From an uncultured Clostridia bacterium (GTDB lineage: Bacteria; Bacillota; Clostridia; Peptostreptococcales; Anaerovoracaceae), in the NCBI GenBank assembly GCA_938045615.1, contig CALIBC010000030.1, positions 1 to 8,986 of the forward strand: 8,986 nt of DNA. Reading direction: 5' to 3'. This document shows positions 1 to 6,439 of this stretch, in pieces (position 1 is the stretch's first letter; every line of letters begins with the position of its first letter). The translations under genes and the position numbers were made by a program. The notes beneath the pieces were generated by a model. The model searched no databases. It was not told the DNA's origin and saw nothing but the letters and a program-made list of their open reading frames with translations.

Positions 1-382
1 CCGTACATCCGGGATAAACCGTCGATTCGTAAATAACAATATCCCCAGACTTTAAGGCTCGACCTACTGTAGACGACGCAGCCAATAGCGGAGCTAAATC
101 AGGTGTCTTAAATTTCGTAATCGGTGTCGGAACAGTCACAATAAACGCCTCACAATCAATTAACTGTTCTTTGTCGTTAGTCAATTTCAAGCCTTTTTCT
201 TCTGTACTGGATAAGGCAGCCTGCAGCCTGCAACGATCCATCTCTTGGGTATGATCAAGTCCTTTCCGCAATTCGGCAATCCGTTTACGATTGATATCAA
301 AGCCAACAGTCGGATAATGCTCTGCAAACGCTACCGCCAACGGTAATCCCACATATCCTAATCCTATAATCGCTATTTTCAT
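1..382 (-). CDS. UDP-N-acetylhexosamine 6-dehydrogenase, VipA/TviB (WbpA/WbpO) family, N-terminal part; runs off the left edge
   Basis: The visible 127 residues start MKIAIIGLGYVGLPLAVAFA, which holds the NAD-binding GxGxxG loop at residues 7-12. They end in ESTVYPGCT, a stretch typical of the VipA/TviB branch of UDP-sugar dehydrogenases, as is the VPTPI segment before it. Known members oxidise C6 of UDP-GlcNAc or UDP-GalNAc to the uronic acid in the cytoplasm, using two NAD+. The family is usually about 420-430 residues, so roughly 300 residues including the catalytic Cys lie outside the window. The ATG at 380-382 is preceded by GGAAGAGGAATAAG, a plausible ribosome site. It lies 26 bases after the broken DUF6261-like gene, in the same direction as the polysaccharide operon. 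The sugar substrate cannot be told from this fragment. Confidence 0.9.
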   Translation of the reverse strand, partial: MKIAIIGLGYVGLPLAVAFAEHYPTVGFDINRKRIAELRKGLDHTQEMDRCRLQAALSSTEEKGLKLTNDKEQLIDCEAFIVTVPTPITKFKTPDLAPLLAASSTVGRALKSGDIVIYESTVYPGCT

Positions 383-408
383 CTTATTCCTCTTCCGATA
401 AAGATTCG

Positions 409-1234
409 CTACTCCGTTGGCAACGTAATATCATCGCCTTGGTCATCTTTCTCCTTTTTCTTGTCCTTCTCTTTCCCTTTGTCTTTTTCCTTACCCTTTT
501 TCTTCTCGGTGCCATCGCCGTCTCCCTCCTTCTTCTTTTTCTCATCAAGGGTGTGGCGCATTGCGATAATACGCGTTCTGCTCATCGGTAGTCCACGCAA
601 CGCGCTGCTGCAAAATCAGCATATTTTGCAGCAGCAACATCCTTCATCACATCAAGATAGCAAATAAGTTTGGTGTTAATCGTTTTCAACAAGGCGAGTT
701 TAAGTGCACTGGCACTCTGCAAGGCCCTGTCTTTGGCTAACGCCTCCAAAGCTTGGTAGCAAACGTAGTCTGCGCTGTGCGTATAACTGTAATTGCCCTT
801 GCCTACACCTGAAAGGGCCGTAATATGCGCTTGCAATGCGGCTGTGTCCAAATCAGCAAGCAGTGATTCGACCAGAGCGATTCACTTTCATAATTCTCAC
901 GAGTATAGAGAGCGTATAATTATCAAACACTTTTTTTAGAGGCGGCGTGTGTCGATGTGCATCGGCTGTTGGCATATTCGCCTCATTAAGCACATGTCCG
1001 AGCGCACTGATAGCTCGGTCTCGAACAGCATCCAGATCCTCTAATAATTCGCTCAGAATTTTTAGTCGTTTAATAGCCTCCGTAATCTGTTCGGATTGGC
1101 TTTTCACCGTCACCATCGTAGACACCAAGATATGGCTCCGTCTTCAGTCCCGTTCGGGCTTCATACATTGCAACAATCTGATCAGAAACGACATCCACTT
1201 CAGTAGTTCGACTTGCCATGTGTAAATACTTCAT
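409..1234 (-). pseudogene. DUF6261-like protein gene, broken by several frameshifts
   Basis: No single frame is open, but consecutive pieces in different frames read as one protein of about 270 residues. The order is MKYLHMASRTTEVDVVSDQI (from ATG 1234), then SQSEQITEAIKRLKILSELL ending in KVFDNY, then a short piece ALYTRENYESES near 885-920, then ESLLADLDTAALQAHITALS, and last MSRTRIIAMRHTLDEKKKK with a Lys/Glu/Asp-rich tail ending ITLPTE. Frame changes fall near 1100-1110, 910-925, 870-885 and 600-635. The pattern (a helical protein, RD after a heptad-like segment, FDNY, a charged tail) resembles the Bacteroidales DUF6261 family as I remember it, whose function is unknown. The start is chosen because ATG 1234 has AGAGG and AAGGA upstream; the frame itself extends to a GTG at 1255. 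Real decay is favoured over sequencing error because the neighbouring 5 kb is almost free of frame problems. Confidence 0.7.
604..635. repeat. Perfect 13-base inverted repeat with 6-base loop
   Basis: GCTGCTGCAAAAT at 604-616 is mirrored exactly by ATTTTGCAGCAGC at 623-635. It lies inside the broken DUF6261-like gene, where one frame reads AAAKYADFAAAR, and it covers the region of the last frame change. No T-run follows on either strand, so it is not a typical terminator. It may be a coding palindrome that promotes template switching. Confidence 0.85.
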
Positions 1235-1280
1235 TTCCTTTATCCTCTCCACCAAAATACGCTACGCTACGTTATCAATA

Positions 1281-1459
1281 GCGTTATGATAACGTTTGTC
1301 GTTCCTTTTCTATAGGAAAAATTGTTACTGCAACGACACTTGCAATTTTTCTGCGGGACGGCTCGTTGCGGTAATGATTACAGCTACATCTACGAATGAG
1401 AGCTCATTACAATAATGACAGTGACGGCATCACTGCGAGATGATTCATTGCGATAACAT
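1281..1459. repeat. Degenerate array with 41-base period, five dyad-like units
   Basis: Five cores start at 1281, 1322, 1363, 1404 and 1445, each exactly 41 bases apart. They are gcgttatgataacg, ttgttactgcaacg, tcgttgcggtaatg, tcattacaataatg and tcattgcgataaca. The consensus is TCRTTRCGRTAAYGA, with most differences being A/G or C/T transitions. Each core is an approximate dyad, TCRTT and AAYGA around 5 bases; TCATTACAATAATGA at 1404 has perfect arms. Weaker copies seem to sit between the cores (for example on the minus strand TCATCTCGCAGTGATG at about 1428-1443), hinting at a 20-21 base sub-period. The array fills most of the 224-base non-coding gap between the glycosyltransferase and the broken DUF6261-like gene, and its last core overlaps the stop codon at 1459-1461. 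Its function is unknown; a protein-binding array or an old tandem duplication are the obvious options. Confidence 0.65.
1317..1350 (-). terminator. Possible AT-rich hairpin terminator after the polysaccharide operon
   Basis: AAAAATTG at 1317-1324 is complementary to CAATTTTT at 1343-1350, with a small inner CAA/TTG pairing. Read on the minus strand, the descending arm ends in five Ts. It lies about 110 bases after the last glycosyltransferase stop codon and before the next gene. The stem is AT-rich and the loop long, and it overlaps the 41-base array, so the call is weak. Confidence 0.25.
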
Positions 1460-2475
1460 TATCGTCGAATAAATTTCCGCAGATGCTGACGAAAACGCAT
1501 ACACCTTTCATCAAAGATGACTTTTCGATATAGACGAGCAGCTTCACCGCGTGCCTCCTGTAATCGCTGCCGATCGATTGCCTCCACCCTGAAGTCAATT
1601 GGATATGCAGTAAAAAGCGTGGCCAAATATTCCGCCCGTCTTTTATAAGTATGCTTCTCTATCGCCTCCATATAACCTTGTTCTGCTATCTGTTCTCGTT
1701 CTGCGTCGTGCTTAAGATAATATTGGATTTGACGAATCATATCCCCCAAATCTGTGCACTCAACAAGATGTTTCCGATCGGTAAACGGATTTTCTACAGA
1801 CAATTTTTCTGTCAATAAAAAACGTCGGCAGCCCAATACCTCAAAAACACGTGTCTCCGTATCCTGAAATTCCTCGGAGTGGATATTCAAGACGATTTTC
1901 GCGCGATTGATCAATTTCACCATTTTGTCGCCGTAAATCCCGACGGCAGTGTGCAACGAGCAGTTCTTCCCGATTTTATCCGTCCATTCCTTTCTGCGTT
2001 TCAGCATATTCCCAATAAACAGCACGTCTATATCTTTTTCAACAGAAAGTGGGTAATGAGTCTTCGGATCAAAACCATTTAACAAAACCGTTATTTGAGA
2101 TTCTTGTAACCATCCGTTTCTTACAATAGCCTCTTTACAGGCCTTTGTATGAACAAAGGTATGATCAAACAGCCCACAACTCAATAATCGATCCTGATCC
2201 CTATTTCTTGAGACTAACTCGGATGCCCAAAAAAACTTAGGACGGCGAACTGCCCGCAAAAGCTCAATAGGGAAATAATCGCCTCGCTGGAGAAATAAAT
2301 AATCAAACGTCGGAACTTGCAGAATGCACTCCACAATTTCTTTTCTGTATTTTCTAAAATCGACACAGGACGTTTCTACCCCTATTTCATTAAATCCATC
2401 GTTTACGAAATGTTCGCTCCCCCAGCCGCGGTTATTCTCATGCACAGCAATGTACAATATTCTCATCGAGTCCAT
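1459..2475 (-). CDS. Glycosyltransferase with CgeB-like / Glyco_trans_1_2 (PF13524-type) C-terminal domain
   Basis: This 338-residue cytoplasmic protein resembles the CgeB-like GT-B glycosyltransferases. An N-terminal Rossmann-type half begins MRILYIAVHEN at residue 4. The C-terminal half opens with DVLFIGN (about 150-156) and carries TRVFEVLGCRRFLLTE (about 208-223), followed by a run of helices to YKRRAEYLATLF, all in the order expected of PF13524. The conserved Glu in RVFEVL corresponds to the nucleotide-binding Glu of the group. The frame is open to a TTG at 2496, but ATG 2475 is preferred because GGAGG (2481-2485) sits five bases before it. It overlaps the end of the upstream glycosyltransferase gene, so translation of the two is probably coupled. 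Donor and acceptor cannot be inferred. It is the last gene of the operon in this window. Confidence 0.85.
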   Translation of the reverse strand: MDSMRILYIAVHENNRGWGSEHFVNDGFNEIGVETSCVDFRKYRKEIVECILQVPTFDYLFLQRGDYFPIELLRAVRRPKFFWASELVSRNRDQDRLLSCGLFDHTFVHTKACKEAIVRNGWLQESQITVLLNGFDPKTHYPLSVEKDIDVLFIGNMLKRRKEWTDKIGKNCSLHTAVGIYGDKMVKLINRAKIVLNIHSEEFQDTETRVFEVLGCRRFLLTEKLSVENPFTDRKHLVECTDLGDMIRQIQYYLKHDAEREQIAEQGYMEAIEKHTYKRRAEYLATLFTAYPIDFRVEAIDRQRLQEARGEAARLYRKVIFDERCMRFRQHLRKFIRR

Positions 2476-3680
2476 CCGCACCTCCATTTTTTCCAAAAAT
2501 AAAATGCATAAGGCAGCATATTGTATTTGCCATTAAGATGCTGCTCATAACTATAGATTCGCCGCCTCAACACCTCATCTATTGGCTCATGCTTTACCTC
2601 TTTGAAAAGGGCACAAATCTGTTTATATCGATCCTTCCAATTATATTGTTCTTCAGCAGATTGCCTTGCCTTTACTTTCTCGTTCTCAATAGATGAACGA
2701 TGGAGTAAATAAAACTGTAACTCTTCCTCTAATGAGGAAAGTGAAATTTTGCACTGCGGCCAAAAATAACCATCGCTGCGAGCATACAAATAATCAATCG
2801 CGACAAGTCGTCCATTCATATCTGGCTGAACAAATTCATTCATCGGCGCATTATCGCTAACGATACAAGGCAATCCGCACGCCAATGCTTCAACAACCGT
2901 CAAACCCAAGCCATCCAATATAGAAGGATAGACATAGACATCACCTTCAGTGTATAGCCCAGGGGCTGGTACCGTTTTTTGTACGACGGAGATACGCGGA
3001 TGTCTCTCGGCTATGCGACACACATCATCGTCCAAATAGGCGGATAGCCGTTCTTGAGTATGGATAAGTAAACGACTATTAGGGTCATCTATAGCAGCGA
3101 AAGCTCGAATAGTCGAATCCGTTCCTTTACGAATCGGATTCATTCCGGCTGAATGAAAAAACACTATCGATGATGCCTCGACATCCTTCTTGCTTTGTGG
3201 TCGGAACAAATCGATATCGGTACCCCATGGGACGTAATAAGCATGCGCTATCTCCTTAAATAAATTATAATGCCTCTGTGTGTTACAGATCAGGAAATCG
3301 TACGCAGCGAAAAAAGGGACGGTTTTTTCCGTGTAATAATCGACATAAGTACCAGTAATAATCCCCATCTCTTTGCACCAGACAACTGGTTCCCACCAAT
3401 TTTGCTCATTGAATAAAACAACCTCGATTTGTTTATTCTTCAACCAGCCGATAAAATCTGGACGATCAATACTCGTTGCTCCGTAGTAATATTTCTTTGA
3501 TTTTTTTCCCCACGTCACATTCTCTTTGTCCCATTGGTTGTTTTTTTTCGCATAGGCTTCCCCCCCACGTGCATAGACAAATACACGATTTTCCAGATCA
3601 GAGGATAAGGCATCCATATACTGTCGAGACACGTAAGCGGCCCCTCTTTCAAACCATGTAGAAACTAATCCGATGTTCAT
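2463..3680 (-). CDS. Glycosyltransferase family 4 (group 1) protein
   Basis: A 405-residue GT-B retaining glycosyltransferase, expected to add a sugar to the lipid-linked repeat unit at the inner face of the membrane. The start MNIGLVSTWFERG is the usual first strand and glycine loop of GT4 enzymes. VPWGTDIDLFRP (150-161) marks the entry to the second domain. NPIRKGTD (181-188) is the phosphate-binding RKG motif. LDGLGLTVVEALACGLPCI (255-273) is the EX7E region, with Asp256 where Glu is usual and Glu264 conserved. A G7 run and two A-runs lie within codons 39-60. The gene starts nine bases after the upstream FkbM gene stop, with no obvious Shine-Dalgarno, and overlaps the next glycosyltransferase gene. 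Sugar specificity is unknown. Confidence 0.9.
   Translation of the reverse strand: MNIGLVSTWFERGAAYVSRQYMDALSSDLENRVFVYARGGEAYAKKNNQWDKENVTWGKKSKKYYYGATSIDRPDFIGWLKNKQIEVVLFNEQNWWEPVVWCKEMGIITGTYVDYYTEKTVPFFAAYDFLICNTQRHYNLFKEIAHAYYVPWGTDIDLFRPQSKKDVEASSIVFFHSAGMNPIRKGTDSTIRAFAAIDDPNSRLLIHTQERLSAYLDDDVCRIAERHPRISVVQKTVPAPGLYTEGDVYVYPSILDGLGLTVVEALACGLPCIVSDNAPMNEFVQPDMNGRLVAIDYLYARSDGYFWPQCKISLSSLEEELQFYLLHRSSIENEKVKARQSAEEQYNWKDRYKQICALFKEVKHEPIDEVLRRRIYSYEQHLNGKYNMLPYAFYFWKKWRCGWTR
2481..2485 (-). promoter_or_regulatory. Ribosome binding site GGAGG that decides the start at 2475
   Basis: On the minus strand GGAGGTGCGG precedes ATG 2475. This is the clearest Shine-Dalgarno sequence in the operon and it lies inside the 3' end of the upstream glycosyltransferase gene. 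The rival ATG at 2466 forms an ATGA overlap with the upstream TGA, but its spacing to GGAGG is 14 bases. Confidence 0.6.
3501..3566 (-). repeat. Cluster of homopolymer runs (G7, A8, A7) in the 5' part of the GT4 gene
   Basis: On the coding strand a G7 run (3560-3566, codons 39-41), an A8 run (3541-3548, codons 45-47) and an A7 run (3501-3507, codons 58-60) fall within 66 bases. The frame is open in this copy. Such runs are prone to slippage in replication or transcription, and a change of one base would end the protein early. Confidence 0.6.
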
Positions 3681-3689
3681 CAGTGAAAA

Positions 3690-4529
3690 TCACTTTTTCG
3701 GAATCAGAAAAAGATTATTCGCAAAATACTTTTGCTCTAATTCCTGCTCATCAAATAGGAGTAATCGCTGTGCATGTTCGTCAAGCAGAAACGCTTCATA
3801 GTCTCTCTCCTTGAAAAAACCATACAAAAGAGATAAGTCATAACCCGCAGCCTCTGCTGCCATACGATTAAATTCACATAAAACTATTGGCCTGTATCGC
3901 TCTATAGTACTCTTTGCTCCAAGAAGGCAATTATACTCAGCACCCTCTATATCAATTTTTATCAGCCGAATATCATTTACTCCGTTTTCTGCACAAATCG
4001 TATCAATAGTCAAGGTTTGGACGGACTCGATCTCACTATACCCTGTCGTCTTGTAGATCGAATTATTTCCACATGTATCATTTGACACGAACAATTCTAT
4101 GGATTCACCATCGCTTTTGTACAAAGCATTATTATAAACCCGGACATTCTTAATGTGATTTAATGTACATACCGATTGAATAAAGGCCGCATTACTTCCG
4201 CTTGCCTCTACTGCTATTACATAATCTGCTTTATCGTATAAATTCAGTGTATACGATCCCACATTCGCTCCAGCGTCGATAATACATCCTCTATTGATAA
4301 TCAGATCATTCCGAATAAACTTCAGAAAAGAAGTCTCATACGCTCCATTCACGTACATCCAGTATTGAATATAATCACCAACATCGAGTAAAACTTTGGT
4401 TTTCGTATATGCCAACATTCGTGTAAGCAATAGAGTATACCCCTTGCAATATTGATAGATATCAAAATGGAACTTTCGCGGAATCAATCGATAACGACAC
4501 AACGTAGCTGCTATTCTTCGCAGGTTCAT
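3690..4529 (-). CDS. FkbM family methyltransferase
   Basis: A 279-residue SAM-dependent methyltransferase of the FkbM type (PF05050), expected to O-methylate a sugar of the polysaccharide. Residues 83-94 (IIDAGANVGSYT) are the SAM-binding motif I, and VIAVEAS (104-110) supplies the acidic residue that would hold the ribose. LTIDTI (173-178) and IKIDIEGAE (190-198) are the two blocks that mark FkbM proteins. The N-terminal 80 residues carry no signal peptide or clear membrane segment. The length is normal and the frame intact, unlike the second FkbM gene of this operon at 5427-6439. The gene starts 28 bases after the fucosyltransferase-like gene. The methylated sugar and position cannot be deduced. 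Confidence 0.9.
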   Translation of the reverse strand: MNLRRIAATLCRYRLIPRKFHFDIYQYCKGYTLLLTRMLAYTKTKVLLDVGDYIQYWMYVNGAYETSFLKFIRNDLIINRGCIIDAGANVGSYTLNLYDKADYVIAVEASGSNAAFIQSVCTLNHIKNVRVYNNALYKSDGESIELFVSNDTCGNNSIYKTTGYSEIESVQTLTIDTICAENGVNDIRLIKIDIEGAEYNCLLGAKSTIERYRPIVLCEFNRMAAEAAGYDLSLLYGFFKERDYEAFLLDEHAQRLLLFDEQELEQKYFANNLFLIPKK

Positions 4530-4557
4530 TCGTTAGACGAATTTACATTTTTATAAT

Positions 4558-5397
4558 TTATCGTGGTATTGGGATCACTCGCCCATTCATATTGCGGACC
4601 AAATAATCCTCTGGAAGGATTACCATTTTATCTGGATGTTGCGACAACCACGCACCCCACCAACTAAAAGAGCTATTGGCTATAATGAAATGGTGGCAAA
4701 AACTCATCAGTTGCAGTTCGTAAAGTTCATCGTCAAAATTATCAACATACACACAGGAGTATGATATGGATAACTGTTCGCGACACCAAGCCAAATCATC
4801 TGAAAAGATGAAAAAGCAAGGCGATGTACAACTTTTCTCTAAGAGAGAAACCGCGGCGCGGTAATAATCGAGTGTAAGCAATCGGCTGTATTGCATGCGA
4901 CGCACATGCAAGCAGACAGCCTCCGACGCCTGAATCTTTGCTTTAATTTGCTCAAATGTGTAATTCTGGGGAAGATTGAATTGCAATTCGGAAAGCAATA
5001 CGTTACGAATGGGCAAAAAATTGATATGCTGCCAATAACCTTGATAATACAAGGTCCTTTCTCTCTGATTGGAAGGAGGAATAAATTGACATACATCGAA
5101 AATTAGCTGATCCTCATTCTCTATAATTAATCGAGACGATGGGAAGATTAGGCGTTTTAAGAGCGGATACTTTCGGTTGAAAGAAAAGAAAAACGAAGAA
5201 AGAAAATTCGACTTTGGCAGTGTTATGCTAAAACGATCTAGTTTATAAATGCGATGGTAATCATCACCACGAAAACCGCTGTATATTTCCAGCCCAACCT
5301 TACCATCCCAATTAAGTGATATATATCGGGCAAAAGCATAAATAAACAGCTGATTTCCGATTCCGCCCCAAACCTTTATATAGATATTCTCTACCAT
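4558..5397 (-). CDS. GT11 family glycosyltransferase, alpha-1,2-fucosyltransferase-like
   Basis: A 279-residue protein with the layout of GT11 enzymes, which transfer fucose from GDP-fucose to a hydroxyl (usually O2 of galactose). GGIGNQLFIYAFARYIS (11-27) is the family's N-terminal motif. YYQGYWQ (116-122) matches the block before the donor site. HVRRMQY (163-169) is the HxRRxD motif, and FIFSDD (195-200) and ANSSFSWWGAWL (239-250) are the later conserved blocks. The oddity is Met-Gln where HIRRGDY normally has Gly-Asp, so the Asp of HxRRxD is missing while His and both Arg are kept. It may be an active variant with another donor or acceptor, or an impaired enzyme. It starts 29 bases after the split FkbM gene. 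Family assignment is secure, fucose as donor is likely but not proven. Confidence 0.87.
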   Translation of the reverse strand: MVENIYIKVWGGIGNQLFIYAFARYISLNWDGKVGLEIYSGFRGDDYHRIYKLDRFSITLPKSNFLSSFFFSFNRKYPLLKRLIFPSSRLIIENEDQLIFDVCQFIPPSNQRERTLYYQGYWQHINFLPIRNVLLSELQFNLPQNYTFEQIKAKIQASEAVCLHVRRMQYSRLLTLDYYRAAVSLLEKSCTSPCFFIFSDDLAWCREQLSISYSCVYVDNFDDELYELQLMSFCHHFIIANSSFSWWGAWLSQHPDKMVILPEDYLVRNMNGRVIPIPR

Positions 5398-5426
5398 TCA
5401 AAGAATCAGGAGAAAGAGCTCTTCTT

Positions 5427-6439
5427 TTATCGCTTAACGGACGCAAATAATTTATGGCGTGTGTGCATAACCGTATAAGCGGGATTGGCTTCTTTAATAA
5501 TACTATCGAGTACTAGAGGGTCATCTTTCAAGTGATATGTGCAAATGGCCAATTTCGGAGCGAATCGGCGAAGTGTCTCGGTCGCACCCTTTAGCATATA
5601 TCGTTCTGTACCTTCAATATCCGCCTTAATAAAATCAACTTTTCGGATTTGATTTTCAGAAACAAACTGATCTATCGTAGTCACTTTGACTAATGGCGAA
5701 GCATGATCTCTTTCATATTTTTCAAATTCTCGAGTCTGGAAATAATTTTCTCGCGATAGACCATTCCTCACTTCGATTGTTGACATTTTACATCCCCGGG
5801 GGGTAATTTATTTGATCCGCCTCCGCTATGATCAAGAGACAGTTCGACTTCTTCACATTTGTCACCTAAAGCCTTTTGTATCGGAATGATCTCTCCCTTG
5901 TTCAGAGAACATGTAGTACACAGCCACTCATAAGTATCAGGCGTAGGCTCAAAAGCATAAACTATAGCGCCCTGAGCCGCAGCCAACGCACTAAAGTCAC
6001 CTATCCATGCGCCGGCATCGAACACAACATCTTCTTGTTTGATTTTTACATCAACCTGCTCGCTAACCAATCCGTAAGGACCTTCAGCCGTAAACTGATC
6101 AACTAATGTAATAACATTCGCTTGCGAGTAATTATTGTGAAAAGAGATTGGAATCACATACACATCATCAAAGACGTATTTCAGACCAGACAATAAATCG
6201 AAGCCCCCTGAAACATTCGGAAGCAAAACTCCGTTGAAATCAAATACAAAATCATCTTCGTGACGAAGGAGCCATTTTCGTACAAAATCGTTGTTAGATC
6301 GCCTTCTGTATTTCCTATAAAAAAACGATGCTTCTACATTCAGGCGAGAAGAAGCCCGCATCAATATATACCAACAAGTTTCAGGGATACTCCAACCTTT
6401 ATAACAATGTGAACAGATCGCCTGAGTAATCATTTTCAT
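5427..6439 (-). pseudogene. FkbM family methyltransferase split by one frameshift
   Basis: Two overlapping frames together give one FkbM protein of about 337 residues. The first (6439 down to 5768) holds the N-terminal region and SAM motif I, VVFDAGAWIGDFSALAAAQ (138-156), with YAFEP following. The second (from ATG 5786 down to 5427) holds VTTIDQF and FIKADIEGTERYMLKGA, the C-terminal FkbM blocks. The frame changes near 5785-5805, where the coding strand reads CCCCCCGGGGATGTAAAATG. One extra base there would restore continuity; lengthening the A4 run by one gives PPGDVKMSTIEV. The first ATG forms an ATGA overlap with the flippase stop. Possible readings are a true null, a phase-variable or slippage-corrected gene, two separately translated halves, or a sequencing error in a homopolymer. 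Confidence 0.8.

Noticed and set aside
559..569. CATTGCGATAA, identical to part of the last 41-base array unit (1446-1456)
   Set aside because: A shared 11-mer is expected several times by chance in 9 kb, and the copy is isolated and off the 41-base spacing.
461..667. Plus-strand frame rich in Ser, Phe and Pro
   Set aside because: It is the mirror of the Lys/Glu-rich tail of the DUF6261-like gene; the composition follows from the purine-rich coding strand and there is no support for a gene.
1451..1464. CGATAACATTATCG palindrome across the stop codon as a terminator
   Set aside because: The stem is only six bases with a two-base loop and has no T-run; it is better seen as part of the dyad array.
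1281..1485. CRISPR array as an explanation for the 41-base periodicity
   Set aside because: Units are degenerate, there is no constant 25-36 base repeat with unique spacers, and no cas gene is nearby.
5427..6439. Programmed -1 or +1 ribosomal frameshifting in the FkbM gene
   Set aside because: There is no classical X XXY YYZ slippery heptamer in the right frame with a clear downstream stem; slippage, mutation or sequence error are simpler, so it is kept only as a split gene.
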